Positions 40,769-54,959 of a stretch of DNA of 64,000 nucleotides are shown here, piece after piece. Location of the stretch: assembly GCF_040939455.1 (NCBI RefSeq), contig NC_134108.1, positions 20,179,501 to 20,243,500 on the forward strand, given 5' to 3'. The notes below the pieces were generated by a model that was not told where the DNA came from, ran no database searches, and worked only from the letters and a program-made list of their open reading frames with translations. Positions within the stretch are counted from its first letter, which is position 1. Every line of letters starts with the position of its first letter. The DNA is from Microcebus murinus (Eukaryota > Chordata > Mammalia > Primates > Cheirogaleidae). The position numbers were made by a program, and so were the translations under genes.

Positions 40769-40845
<77 letters not shown>
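40451..40845 (+). mobile_element. Alu (lemur type) with A and AT tail
   Basis: A full dimer whose tail is about 32 A followed by a 42-base (AT)n tract (40802-40843). Target-site duplication AGAATAAAACTAT lies at 40437-40449 and 40846-40858. Confidence 0.94.
40770..40843. repeat. A tract plus (AT)n in Alu tail
   Basis: About 32 A, then 42 bases of AT repeat, forming the tail of the Alu at 40451. Confidence 0.95.
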
Positions 40846-40846
<1 letters not shown>

Positions 40847-41426
40847 GAATAAAACTATCAACTTCAAGAGGTATTTACACAGTACCTGACACACAGTGAA
40901 TAAATTCTCAACAAATGCAGGCCTTTTCTTAGACAACACTTACGTTTTCACTCATGTTGGTACACTTTGTAAATGATAGTTGAGTAATTTACTTTTTACT
41001 TACTGCCCTTAATGTGTCCTCACTTAAAGAATCTCCCTCATGGCATGCCATCTTATCCTGCCTTCCTTTTTGATGACAATTAGCGATGTCCCTATTCTTC
41101 CTCATCCCCTATACAAATTCAAACTTTCCCACCTCTAGATCACATGCTTCTGAGTAAAAAGATAAAAAGAAAAGAAAAATAAAATTAATAAAAGTGAAAA
41201 AAAAAAACTTTCCTACCTAAACATCCCAGTCTTGTGTTCCATTCTCTATGTTTTAAGGCAGTAAATAGCTATTTTGGTAAATATATCCACTCATATGTGC
41301 CAAGAGCTTCATATACTATTCTAGCCAGAAAACACATTTGTATTTTTAAAGATGCCTTCTATATTCTAGGTAAAATGATCAATTGAACATTACTTTTGCT
41401 CCCTTTCAAAACCCCACTAAATGAAC

Positions 41427-41944
41427 ACTCTTTTTAAAATTTCAATATAATTAGAGGGTACAATTGTAGTTTTGTCATATGGACATACTGTATAGTGGTG
41501 AGGTTTTTAATGTATCCATCACCTGAATAGTATATATTGTACCACACAGGTAATTTTTCATCCCTCACCCCCCTCCTGCCCTCCCACTGATAGAGTCTCC
41601 AACATCCATTATTCCACTCTATATTACCATGCATATCTATAGTTCAGCTCCCAATTACAAGTGAAAACGTACAATATTTGATTTTCCATTCCTGAGTTAG
41701 TTCACTTAGGATAATGGCCTCCAGTTCCACCAAGTTTCTGCAAAAGACATTATTTCCCTCTTATTTATGGCTGAGTCATATTCCATGATGTATACATACC
41801 ACATTTTCTTTATACACTCATCAGTTGGTGGACACTTAGGTTGATTCCACATCTTTGCTTTTGGTGAATTGTGCTGCAATAAACATATAAGTGCAGGTAT
41901 GTTTTTGATATAATGACATCTTTTCCTTTGGGGAGATACCCAGT
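41427..41944 (-). mobile_element. L1 3' end, 5'-truncated, with target-site duplication
   Basis: A 518-bp insertion whose left end is the L1 3' UTR end. It reads back through the GGACACTTAGGTTGATTCCA block to GGGGAGATACCCAG. Target-site duplication CCCACTAAATGAAC lies at 41413-41426, with one change at 41945-41958. Confidence 0.9.
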
Positions 41945-42639
41945 CCCACTAAAGGAACTTTCTAAAAGGCATAAGCCAATCAGAATAAAGAAAAGGAGAG
42001 AAGAGAGTGGCAACACAATTGAGGAAGCTGTAAAGCAAATGGATAAATGATAACTGGTCTAGAAGATTTAAGGAAGTTGAATCCTCAGCTAATAGTGGAG
42101 AAGGCCAAGAAGCAACCTAAGTAAGTTACACCATAAAATAAATACCCAAAGGCTCAGAAATCAGAATTAAAGGCTGAGTACCTATGGGAAAGGGGGTGAT
42201 GGTAGGGTAACAACAAATTGGATTTGGCTAGAAGCTTTCTTAAGAAGTGGGAATATCCTCTATTTTCTGTCCCACCCTGGCAGGAGAGTAGACAGATTAG
42301 ACTGTGAACAGGGTAAAAGAGATCTAGACTTGGGTAGAGGTACCAACTGAAAAAAGGGAGTAGTAAGTAAATGTTTTCACTCAAAATGTTGGACCTCCAA
42401 GCCCTCTTCCTTCGCCTACTTTCCAGCACACTGACCTATATCCTAAAGGCAGGAAATGGAAAGATCCTTTTCTATAAAGGAAAAAGAAATTAAAAAGAGG
42501 TGAAAAATAGAGTGAACAAATTTAGAGGTCTAGTGCCTTACACTCAAATTCCAAATAATAGGAATTCCAGAGAGAGGTCATCTTATATGTTTATAGGGAT
42601 GGAGAAGAGAGAAAAACAGTTCATGCACAGAGTATTCAG

Positions 42640-43560
42640 AGTCAAAATGCCTTTGGACTTATAAACAGCAACACAGGAAACAAAAAAACAGTGGAATGAT
42701 GCCTTTAAATGTTTGAGGAGAATGTATTTCCAACCCAGAATTCTATACCTAGTCAAGATACCAGTCAACTGTGAAGGGGGAATAAAGATCTTTTCAGATA
42801 CACAAAGTCTCAAAAACTTTTACTTCCCATGTTCTTTCTCAAGAAGTGACTGGAGAATGTTTTCTGGCAAAACAAGAAAGTGAAGCAAAACATATTTAGA
42901 GTACAGAATCCTAACATGAGGTCCAACAGAGGAGAGAGGCAAGGGCATCTCAGGATGCTGGCAGAGGAAAGTCTAAGATAATAGCTGTGGCCTTGACTGA
43001 AAAGATCAACTGTCTGGATTAAGTGAGTAGACTGCAGGAGAGATTTCTGCAGGAAGATGAAACTGATAGAATTCCTGATGGGACAAAATTTCTTGAAAGG
43101 AAATTTAGACAATTTGAGGTTGAATCGGTTATAAGTATAAAGAAAAAGTAAGCTAACAAAAAATTCTAGATAATTAACTTCCAGGCAAGCAAAAGAATAT
43201 TGTATAGTTACAAGAAAGTAATCATGGCACAATACATGGCTCAGCTGTGATGAGCATTTTTGTAATCATAAAAATGCAATAACTGAATATTGATTTGACT
43301 TAAATTATGATTCAGTTGTATTGGAGGCATGAGAGGACAGGAAGGGCGTGTGTCTTGTGCAGAAAGAAATAAAAAGCAGCTGCATTTTTCCACATGGAGA
43401 ATTCAATAGATAATGCCTGAAATTTAAGAATGAAGAAACAGGAATAAGGGTGTGTTATTATAAGAAGATAAACACCAAAGAATCAGCAGAAGTGGCTGAA
43501 AGTGGTTGCCTTTGGTGAGGTGGAAATGAGGAAGAGAGGGAGCTGACTTTTTTCCATCAG
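42640..43560 (+). mobile_element. L1-related fossil (HAL1/L1M-like)
   Basis: Blocks such as AACCCAGAATTCTATACCTAG and CAGATACACAAAGTCTCAAA are typical of old L1/HAL1 internal sequence. No open frame remains. Confidence 0.5.
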
Positions 43561-43605
43561 ACTGTCATATTTTTTATCTCACCACATTGATCTCATTTTT
43601 CATTT

Positions 43606-44010
43606 TTTAAGTTGATACTTAATTGTACATATTTATGGGGTACATGTGACATTTTGATACATGCATATAGTATGTAACGATCAAATCAGGGTATTTAGGA
43701 TATCCATCACTTCAAACATGTATCATTTCTTTGTGTTGAACATTTCAAATATTTTCTTCTAGCTGGTTTTAAATATTCAATAAATTACTGTTAACAATAA
43801 TCACCCTACTGTGCTATCCAATACTCATTTTTTTTCTCTATATATGTTTGTACCCATTAACAAACCTCTCTTCATCCCACCTGCTGCCCTTCCTGGCCTC
43901 TGGTAATCGTCATTCCACTCTCTATCTCCATGAGATCAACTTTTTTAGCTCCCACCTATGAGTGAGAACATGCATTATTTGTCTTTCTGTGCCTGGCTTA
44001 TTTCACTAAA
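43606..44010 (-). mobile_element. L1 3' end (primate-type)
   Basis: It begins with the antisense of the L1 3' end (TGTACATATTTATGGGGTAC) and continues to GTGCCTGGCTTATTTCACTA. 5'-truncated. Confidence 0.85.
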
Positions 44011-44333
44011 CGTTTTATAGAATGAATTGACTCTTTAATTATGTACATGTAAGTATGATAAAACTAAAAAATAGAAAAAGAAAGAAATAAGAACAAAAAC
44101 AATCTTTCTGGAAATCCAAAATACTGATCAAAGGTATACTGCTGTGAATTTTGGCTTGGGGTGACTAAGAACTCTTCAGGAACTCTCCATCTAGCCTGCT
44201 TAATTCTGTTTCTCACATTAATGTCTCTTTACAGATTTCACTTCAACTGGCTAGCAAAAATTTAATTCTCTCTAATCCTTACACAAACTCCACAATATGC
44301 CTCAAGGACAAAGGATTAAAAATGAAAAATCAA

Positions 44334-44678
<345 letters not shown>

Positions 44679-44749
44679 AAAATGAAAAATCAGTAACAGA
44701 AACACTAATAGGAAATAAAGCTGAATATCAGTACTTTGGGGAAATGATA

Positions 44750-45170
44750 ACTTTCTATAAGATTTGAGGCTGTGGAAAAAATCTCAAAGAAAAATATAAC
44801 CAAATTTGACTATATAAAGTTTGAAATCTCTGTGCAAAAAAAAATAATAATATATTAAGAGATTCAAAGAAAATATTTGCACCAAAATAGACATTATATA
44901 GATATAACAATCACTATTGTGTGAAGAGACAATCCCAACTGGTAAGAAAGTAACATGACAATAAAATACTGGGCAAAATATATAGAAATGAAATGATATT
45001 CATTATTTGTTATTTACCAAACAAATATAAATTTAAAATAAGATACTAGTGTAAACTTACTAACTTAGCCAAAATTGAGGAAATAGATCAGACACAAGGT
45101 TTGTCTGTGCTTTAGTTACTAGGACTAGATAGAAAGAATGAAAATGAAAATATCTGTTGTGTTTATACTG
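44750..45170 (+). mobile_element. Old L1 ORF2 fragment
   Basis: Contains AAATTTGACTATATAAAGT and AAGAAAATATTTGCACCAAA, as in the distal ORF2 of old L1s. Diverged; boundaries uncertain. Confidence 0.5.
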
Positions 45171-46827
45171 CTGTTAGCAGATGTGGGTGCAGGTATCTGG
45201 ATGTCAACAAAATGGAGAAATGTCGCTAGCACTTGAAGCTTTTGCAAAGGGAAGTTAATAACTCAAGAAACTTCCAATTAAACACCAAAAAAAAAAAAAA
45301 AAGCTAACTAAACAGGATTTTCCTCTACCAACTGTTAATCTTTTCAGATGAAGTGATACTATTATAAATTTGATTCCTTAAAGAATAAGTTTTATCTTCT
45401 AAAGAGACCATTTTCAAAAAGAAAACATTCTATTTCACTACCATAGCTTTGTATTAAAAATGCAAATTTTTAATGGAAATATAAAATGGAACTAATTTAC
45501 AATTAATAAAGTGTTCAACTGGATTCGCAGTGATTAAACGCATTACCTACACTTCAGCAGTGAATCAAGTTCAATCTATACAAAATAGAAAGTGTAAGAA
45601 CAATTATTTCCTTACCATTCATATGCTCTGTTTATATAATATTCACAGTAAAAATATAACAAAAAATTAGACATAAATTAAGTTATACTTGAAATAAACC
45701 AAGGACTATGCCAAAGGATGGGAGGAAAGATGTGAGACTACATGGCAAATAGTCATCATGGGACATCACATGTCCATTCACTTAAAGTCATACTTCAAGC
45801 CTGAGCTATATTTTCACTTGTATTATGGTTTTTAATTCCATGTTTTGGTATCAGTGTTGACAAGATGCTGGAAGGTGAGGATGTGTTCAAGTTGACTTAA
45901 ATGGGACACAGCATAACATTACAGACCTCCATCTAGTAAGTGCTGCTTCATGGTGACTTAATCTTTCCTTTCCTGCAATCAGCCAAATGGGTGGCATTCT
46001 TAATTAAAGTATTCAGAGATTAAATATGCCCATGTTACCATTTGGCATATTTCCTTTTGTGACGTCAGGTTAAACAATAAATAGGTTTTTACTAGAGAAC
46101 CAATCAGATTACTTTCTCGACCCAAGATTTGCCTGTTGATTCTGATGTTAAACTTAAGGTCATTTACTTATTTAATATAATAAATGTAAATACATTGCAG
46201 CAGAAGAGCTGCAAAGATTTAAGGTTTTAAAAAATCAAGAAGTCACACTCCCTGCCCTAAGCTTACAATTTATGGGGAGAATTAAGCAAGCACACACAAA
46301 AAAATAAGAGAACAAGAACTGGCCAGAAAAGGAGAAAAGGAGAAAAGGACCCGCATGAGCTGCTCAGCTGGGTGGAGCTGCAAATTGCAACACCAGGGCT
46401 GTGACCTCTTCACCCAAGCGTTGGGTGAACTGGGAAGATGAGAACTGAAGAGACACAGACAGACCTCTGAGGAAATGAGTTTCGCTCACTGTCTCCTACA
46501 ACAAAACCCAAAGACAAGTCTGTCACACTCGTAGGCCATGATATTGAGATCCTTAAAATTAACTTTTAAAAATCTATAAGATAAGTTCATGATTTTCAGA
46601 GCTTGGTGATTATTTTCTTCCACTGTATGTCACACATTAAAATATTAACAAATTAACTTCTTTCTAACAATGGCACATTCAATGAGACACACAGAAAATT
46701 CCTTCTCTGTCCCTTGCTCTCTTGTTTTACTCATTAAATGATGGAGTTTATGAGTTTCTTAAGGTAAAAAAAAAAAAATGGAGTCATTCTCTTGTCATCT
46801 GTTTGCCAGCATGTGTGCTCACATACC

Positions 46828-46869
<42 letters not shown>

Positions 46870-47159
46870 GGATTGGTTAATTTTGACTTCGATAGACCAA
46901 AAGGTTTTCCTTTTTTGTTAAAAAGTGGCCCCTGCCTTGTAACTAAAGCCAGTTTCATAAGTTCTATTTTGATATAAATTATGTTTCATGAGAATGGGAC
47001 ACATTCTTTGATCTTAGACTAGGCTGGATTTCCAGCTCTATAATGTCATACTTTCCAGTACTTCCTTTTCCCTAATACTCACCATACTCTATTGCTAATT
47101 ATTTTATAACATATTCTACTCTTAATTCTTTATCTTCTCTTCTGGCCCCTAAGCTCCAT
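45171..47159 (-). other. STX11: STX11 intron 1, mostly unique
   Basis: AT-rich. It contains the (CA)n tract and a full palindromic CRE-type site, TGACGTCA, at 46060-46067, whose activity is unknown. Confidence 0.5.
46830..46866. repeat. (CA)n microsatellite
   Basis: About 18 uninterrupted CA units. Confidence 0.97.
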
Positions 47160-47245
47160 GGGGTCAGGCCTGTACCTGCTGTGTTTGCAATATACCTCAG
47201 AGCATCCAGCATATAGGACAGCCTTAATAAATATTTTTTGAATAA
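47160..47245 (+). mobile_element. L2 3' end
   Basis: GGGGTCAGGCCTGTACCTG, then GCATCCAGCATATAGGACAG, then TTAATAAATATTTTTTGAAT follow the L2 terminus. Confidence 0.65.
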
Positions 47246-47299
47246 GTATGCTTCCCAGAATGGTTACTTTTTTCAGTCATTCTTGATGAGTCTAGGTCT

Positions 47300-47580
47300 C
47301 TTGTACAAAAGACGAAAAAGTCCTTGCCCTCACAGGCTGGCAGGGAGAATAATGATGATAAATGCAATGATACAGGAATGTATGGCCGCTCAGTGAGAGC
47401 TCAGTGGAGGATGCCGAACTCAATCTGGGTGAAGGGAAGGGAAGGCTTTATAGAGAAGGTGGTGTCCGAGCTGATTCTAAATGGTTTCGCAGGAATTAGC
47501 TCAGCAGGGAGAAAGGAAAGGGAACCCAGGCACAGAAAACCTGAGTGAAGGTACAAAGCACAGAAGGTGTAGGAACCACA
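47300..47580 (-). mobile_element. L2 internal fragment
   Basis: GTCCTTGCCCTCACAGGCTG, then GGCTTTATAGAGAAGGTGG and AGGCACAGAAAACCTGAG, correspond to the antisense L2 3' region. Confidence 0.6.
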
Positions 47581-48189
47581 GCAATCTGACGTTGCAGGAG
47601 TGAATAAAACATCAAGATGTCCTAGGAATTTATCAGATTATTCTTTAGGTGACTAATAATTCCTGCAAGGACCTGACTCAAAATTGGTAAGCCTAAAAGT
47701 GATTTTCCCCATGACGAGAAAAATTATTGCCTATTTCTATGAATCAGATCATATATTTTCTTGCATTTATGAATATGTAACCTTCTTACCAAAGTTATTC
47801 TCATCCTATTAGATGATCGTTAAAGTTTTATGATAGCACCTCAAAGCTTCATCTGGCATAAGATTTTCTAAAACCTTATTATTCCCCTAGAAAGTTTACT
47901 GATTCCTATTAAGTACACCAATTTGCCCTCCTCCATCTACGACTTTGGCATCTCTCACTCTCTGTCTTAGACAGTACAAGGACAAGCCAGAGACCTCTCT
48001 CCAGCAATCTTGGTCAGAAGCCAGCCGAGGAATTTGGGCGGTGTTCTCTCTTGGGATTTAAATAAAAACAAGAGAGGGCTCCCACTATACCAAGCCTGCT
48101 TGGACTAAGCCTCAGGTGGTCCTTTGTTGTCCCATGGTTCCCATGGCTTCTTGGTAATCTGAAAAATCCCAATAGGCTCGGTCACCTTC

Positions 48190-48435
48190 AAGGGCATAAT
48201 GGTTTAGGACAATGTTTCCCCAAATTATATGATACGTATCTAAATCATCTGGGAAAGATGTGTTGAAAATGTTGACTCATGAGCTCTATTCCTGCATTCT
48301 GTTCTAATAGATCTAGAATGTGGCCCTGGGCTTTTTGTTCTCTTTTATTTTTGTTGTTTTTTTTTTTTTTTTTAAATATCCTCCAGAATTCTGATGCGTA
48401 TAATCTACAGGCTACACACTGAGATTCACTGGATT
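48190..48435. mobile_element. MER5A-type hAT MITE with T-rich insertion
   Basis: AATGTTTCCCCAAATTATA, AATCATCTGGGAAAGATG and AGAATTCTGATGCGTATAAT fit a diverged MER5A. A run of about 15 T at 48359-48373 interrupts it. Confidence 0.55.
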
Positions 48436-48559
48436 GGTTAGGGGCCTTTCAAGGGCTTAAAAGAAAGAGTGATTGGGCAGAGAGAGACAAAGAAAGAAAC
48501 TATAGCTTAAGAAAAATTGTTTAACATCAAACAATGCGAAAGCCTAGAGTTATAGCAAG

Positions 48560-49160
48560 GACTAGTATGTGTTCTGCTTTTGTTCTGGGTCTGGACAGCC
48601 ACGGGTTGTGTTTTAGCCATGGATGCCAGAGTTCAGCCCTATTCCTCAGGCAGCACTACTGCACTCACCACGGCCCGCCCTCTTCTGATTCTTCCTCTGT
48701 GCCCCTAGTCTTCCCAGAGTCAAGGCTCCCCTGTCTTCTTGCTGTCTAGTCAGCTGTGCTAAATCCTTAAGGGCCTTGGACAAAATGCCAACTTTCTGGG
48801 CTCCACTCTGCAGGGTGGTGTTCTGTGTCAGAGAAACCCAAGCCAGGCCATGGCAGAGGAGAATGAACTCTTGGATGCACATATAGGAGATGACGTAGTG
48901 TCCAGGTCTTCTTCTGGATCAAGGCCCTCTCCCCCAGGTGCTGGAGAGGTTTGCTACCAAAGGCTCATAGCTCCAGAAAATGCCCTTGACTGAAAAGAGT
49001 TACTGCCCATATCCAGTGACTAGCTGATGTGGGCAGTATAGATGCCCAGCCCCCTTGCCTTAGCGGGGCAGAGCAGTTCTGAAGGACCACCCCAGCTCCA
49101 AAGTTCTTTGTCTTGAGGCTGCTGTTGTACTGCAGTTCAATTTCTCCCTCTGTGAAATCC

Positions 49161-49230
<70 letters not shown>

Positions 49231-49323
49231 CCCTCTCCATATGCTGTCCCTAGGACACTTCCCAATAAAAACTTCCTGTATGCACATCTCAGAGTCTATT
49301 TCCTGGGAATTGGCCTAAGACAC
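48560..49323 (+). mobile_element. LTR-like element with internal (TC)n
   Basis: It has AATAAA at 49264 and ends TTCCTGGGAATTGGCCTAAG, then ACACCG, like an ERVL LTR terminus. A long TC run (49164-49223) lies before the polyadenylation signal. No viral coding sequence. Confidence 0.4.
49164..49223. repeat. (TC)n microsatellite
   Basis: About 30 uninterrupted TC units. Confidence 0.97.
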
Positions 49324-51361
49324 CGAACTTGCCCCTTTCAGACAACTACTGACAGCAGAATGCAGCAGGCCTCTGCACCTGACTCCATGGGCAAACCTGT
49401 GGGGGTCACTTAATCACTCCAAGTGTTTCCGTCCTCATCTAGGAAATGTGAATATGGGCGACAATAACAATAATAATAATACTCATTATTTCTGTTCTTC
49501 CAGACTCTTATGAGAATTAAAATGAATAATATACATGAGTACTTTTTAAATAATAAGGAGCTAAATCATATTGTCAACTAAACATCATTATATGCTGGTT
49601 TACCACACAGTAATCAGGGAAGAGAGGAGGAGGAGGTGGAAAATGTAGTAAAATTATAGAATTCAAGCTTACACACTGTGTCCTACTTTATCTCAAATCA
49701 ACAGATTTGTGTCATTAATCAACATAATGAGGTCCATAATAGAGAACTAGAAATGAAACCATGAGAAGAGATACGCATTGCTGCAATCCTAAAACTGAAA
49801 CAGAAGGCAGAACAATGCTTATTCACTCTGTTTCCATGTGAAGATAGCAAGAGAGCAATTTCCACTATTCTGAACAGCTGAAATTCACATTATTACCCAA
49901 TAAGTTATGCAAGGAGTAAGGGAACATCACTCTATATCTTTGAACAGGGAAACAAGTAAAACAGTTTCCCATATACAAAATGGGAAATACTTTTCTAGGA
50001 GACTTAGTATTTTCTAGATTACCCTGATCCACTAAAAATAAAAAAAAACCCACAAAATTAATTAAAAAATATAATTAATTAGCACAGGGAGAATAATTGA
50101 GAATTAACAATTCTAAAACTCTAATTCATACTAAAAATTACCAAATTATGAAGTCTTACAAAAAACTTGAATGAGACACACAAATAATATGTGGTATTCA
50201 TAGACTCATAAAGAGTGGCCAACAAATGACTGATGGTTTTATTACCAGCAAATGTCACAGAATGGTTACAACTGGGAGGTACCTAAGAGACAAATGAACA
50301 GAGCCCTCAACTCTAGCAATTCTCTGCTCTCAGGGAAACCACGGTTGTATTGAAGAGGCAAGACAAACCCACATGAAATGTTAACCAAAACCCTTCCCTT
50401 TCTTGTCGTGTGAGCACCGAATGAATTACAGACAGGCGTATAGGAATTCAGACTAACAGGTAAAGGCATGGACTGGATCACCCTGGAAGGCTTCATGTTG
50501 CTCTCATCGAACAGACAACTATAAATATCAGGATTTCTCAATAAATCTGAAGATTTAATCCAAATCAGGCTGTGATGAATCATCAAACAGTGAGAATAGT
50601 TAAGAGTTGAAATTAGATTTGGGGTTGGGGGAACACATGGTTGTTGGTTAAAATATCTTTGTCAGGACCAAAGGAATCTATCTGGATGGATTTATGTGGA
50701 TCTTTCTCCAAACAGAAAGGAAGATCTGAACCCAAGGTACTTGAATCATTTTGCCAAGCTAAAATCAAGAGGACAGAGGACACAGGAGGATCAAGTTGAC
50801 TTAATAAGATTCTGGAAGTTAGAGGCAGGGAAGGCATCTGCTCAGGGTAAAACCAGAACAAAATAGGCCCAAGAAGGCCCACCGCAAGCCAAGAATGTAA
50901 GACCTGGAGTTGTTCTGTAATTGCCTGCATTTGTTAGTGATTTTTCCACAGTCTGACCCTGCTTTGCAGATTAATCCCTCCACTTGCCAACCTTTCTGCT
51001 TCTGTAGGGAAGATCTTGGCAACAGCATTGAGTTCATCTAAGAAACACAGAGAGCTAAGCATTCAGTGCTTAGGAAGGGTGGTAACCAAGGCAGCCCTGC
51101 AAATGCAATGGTTGAAGTTCTGGGAACCTTCAGACACTATGAGTCTGCATTGAAATGTTTAAATTCCCAGGAGAAAATGTCTTATTGGTCTAGGCTTATT
51201 CCTAGATCAAATCAGGTATCTCTTGGAGTGAAGGTAGAAGAACGGGGTGTCATGCAGCACACAGTAGGGCCACTAGTGGGGCTCATCCTATGTATTGAGT
51301 CTACTCTAACTCGAATTTACCACAAAGTCCAAGACACCATTCATTCATTTACTGAAACAGT
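49324..51361 (-). other. STX11: STX11 intron 1, no repeat recognised
   Basis: About 2 kb without a recognisable repeat or exon; AT-rich around 50000-50200. Confidence 0.5.
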
Positions 51362-51931
<570 letters not shown>

Positions 51932-52239
51932 CATTTTAATGAACACTGATTATGTTTCAAGTATTGTGCAAGCTCCTCAGCATCCTTTAGCCCAAACCTA
52001 CTCTTCCACTTAATAGGATATTCTTATCCTAGTCACTAACTAGAAATATGAGAGTCATCTTAAACTCTTTCCGCTTCCTCATTGCCCACTTCTAAATACA
52101 AATGTGACTGGGTTCTGTCTATTAAACATCTGTTTGGAAGTGATGGGCCTTGCTAAAAGGAAAAAAAAATCTATCAGCTCCTTTCCTCTTTTCCATACCT
52201 CTCTGTCACTGTTCCATTCAAGACTTCTTTAATGGTTCA

Positions 52240-52640
52240 TCTCAAATATTCCAATAATCTCCATGGTGATTTTTAAGGCCAATGTCACTCTCATCTAATG
52301 TATTCTAAGTTTTTTAAATTCTGTTTTGTTTTTGTTGTTCTTTTAACATATCTCTGACAATATCATTCACTTGCTCAAAGGCCTCCATAGGATAAACCCA
52401 CAGCTCCTACCTGGCCCATGGGCCTTTATGAACTGGCTCTGCCTGTCTGTCCAGACCCCTGCCCAGCCCTCACTCTGTGCGCACACTACACAGGCTGGAG
52501 CTTCCTGACCACACAGTGCTGTTTCACTTCTCTGTAAATGCTGTCCCTTCTACTGGGTCGCCCACCCCTCCAAATGCCTGACAGTTCCTCCTCCCACATT
52601 AAGGTTCATTATTTAATCAATAAATACTTCCTAACACTCA
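52240..52640 (+). mobile_element. L2 3' region
   Basis: CACTTGCTCAAAGGCCTCC, TGGGCCTTTATGAACTGGC and CTCTGTAAATGCTGTCCC follow L2 sense sequence in order. Confidence 0.7.
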
Positions 52641-52845
52641 TGAACCAAGCCTGTGCCAAGTTCAGGGAGTACAATGATGAACAGCATACTAGATCCTTTC
52701 TTTCTTATAGAAATAGTAAGTTTGGGGCTCTCAAGAAATAAAGTATGGAAATTAAGGGAAAGTTGTCTCCAATTGAGTATTATTTCCTTTACTAGTCAGA
52801 TATCTTAGAGAATTAGGGAAATATACTCTGGCTTAATAAACTCTT

Positions 52846-53128
52846 TCTTTTTCTTTTTCTTTTTTTGAGACAGAAGACAGAGTCTCACTCTGTTGCCCGG
52901 GCTAGAGTGAGCGCCGTGGCATCAGCCTAGCTCACAGCAACCTCCAACTCCTGGGCTCAAGCAATCCTCCTGCCTCAGCCTCCAGAATAGCTGGGACTAT
53001 AGGCATGTGCCACCATGCCTGGCTAATTTTTTCTATATATATTAGTTGGCCAATTAATTTCTTTCTATTTATAGTAGAGACGGGGTCTCGCTCTTGCTCA
53101 GGCTGGTTTTGAACTCCTGCCCTCGAGA
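52846..53128 (-). mobile_element. Alu (lemur type), 5'-truncated
   Basis: A reverse Alu with a TTTTTC-repeat tail and a small internal duplication, GACAGAAGACAGAG. It stops about 45 bases short of the usual start. ATATACTCTGGCTT recurs on both sides. Confidence 0.9.
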
Positions 53129-54959
53129 ATATACTCTTAATATACTCTGGCTTCAAGTCCAAAAGCACTTCAGCAGATTTCACTCCCAACAGTAAACTGT
53201 GATTTACTCATTTTGACTCACGCAGCTATAATGTGTTTAAAAAGATAGCTCGAACTATAAAAACAGTGATCAGAAAGTTGCTTCCATATGGTGTTATAAA
53301 GTTACAAATTATTAATTAGTCACACTATTTTTAAAAGGTATATAGTTAAAAGGTAAAATAGTTAAAAATGCCTGTGATTATCTAGGGGTGATAAGAGGTA
53401 GGCTGATTTTCACATGGTTATTAAATAATGGTTATTAAATAATATGAAATATGGTTAATTCAAGTGCTTTAAAAAATCCGTGCCTTCCTAATTAACATAT
53501 TTTTAAATCACCTGTTGAATGAAGAATAGGCTTCCTACAAAGATGAGTAGATGACTAAACTCAAAACCTTCCTCCTTCTTCCAGCAATGATCTATCGGTC
53601 CATTCCAAATCCCAGATCTGCAGAAACATCAGTCATATTGGGTCAGAGACTCCACTCTGGACATACATTTACCCTAGCATCCATCTCATTATATTAGATT
53701 TTCCAGTGGATTTGCTGGCCTTTCTCACTAGTCTTTAAGGCCCTTGCAGGTAGGATCCACAGCTGTATAGCCAGAGCTGTGGGAAGAGGCTGGCACAGAA
53801 GGTGCCTGGTAGCTGTTGGCTGGGGTTGACCTCACCTCAACTCAGCTCCGATCCAGACGTTGCTCCCATCCCGGCTGCGTGTTGAGACAGGGTACAGTCT
53901 CTTCCTAAGGGCTGCTCCCCACTGCAATGGGACCTGTCAGCTTCAACATTTTAATTTCTCCACTCCCACTAGCACCACCGGCTTCAAAAATTTTCATGTG
54001 GTTTTAACACTAATTTAGTGAAGAAAAACTGCCCCAAACATTTGGATTTCAGGGTGAGTTATGATCACTACATAAAATGACATATTTTATCATACGCTGA
54101 AAATAATAGCAAAAATGATTATTGATATTGAAATTAATTTTCTCTTGGGTTTCCGCTGCAAAGCACATGATTTTAATGTTTATCTTAGATCAGCCCAGTG
54201 ACCCTGGCTGGTATGTAGTTGTACCATCAGGCGCTTTAGGAAACTGAAAACTTGAATTGTTGCTTCACACACCACCCTGCCCCAGTTTAGCAGGCTGGCA
54301 TTTCACATCCAGAGTCTCATTTTAAAGAGAGACAGAGCAAACTTCACATCTCAAAAGTTCATTAACAAAGTCGCGCAATTAAGAGAGCAGCTCTGTGACT
54401 CATTTTTGGATACCCGTGTGGAAATAACAACTCCTCCCTCTGCTGAGAAACGTCTTAAACAAGTGCGTGAGAACCACAGGAAGTAATACAGATCCCAGCT
54501 GGTGTCAGCACAGTCTAGAAAAAGAGAGAATTCCCCCTGCGGACCGTGTGGTTCTCCCGGGCATTGCCAGGACTTCTGGTCCCCATTCTTCTAAAACAAA
54601 GTCTGATGGGGACTAGGAAGGAACTCGAGGCGGTGTCCGTTTCTCCGTACGGCCTGGCTTCTACGTTTGGCCCCGCTCCTGAGTCACACTGTCAAGTTCA
54701 AGTCCAGAAGTACTCATTCTGTGTTTTTGAGAAAGTGCACCCTAATAGGAAGTGGAGAGGTGATCGAACCGAAACAACGTCCCCACCGATTAAAACAACA
54801 CTGTTTTAAGCCTTTCGACTTAAAACTAAAGTTGTCTCAGGTGGATACATTAGCCTGGCAGCCGATCAACAGGTATCTCTGAAATAAGTCCTATGAAGCC
54901 CTAAGCCCTCAGCCCCTCGCCCCCTGAAATTAAAGGTAATAAATCATTCCGCTCTACAG
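53129..54959 (-). other. STX11: STX11 intron 1, promoter-proximal
   Basis: Non-repetitive DNA next to the CpG island. An AP-1 consensus TGACTCA lies at 54396-54402. Plausible regulatory DNA, but only by position. Confidence 0.4.

Noticed and set aside
48965..49287. Frames with long alternating RE/ER repeats
   Set aside because: They are translations of the (TC)n microsatellite.
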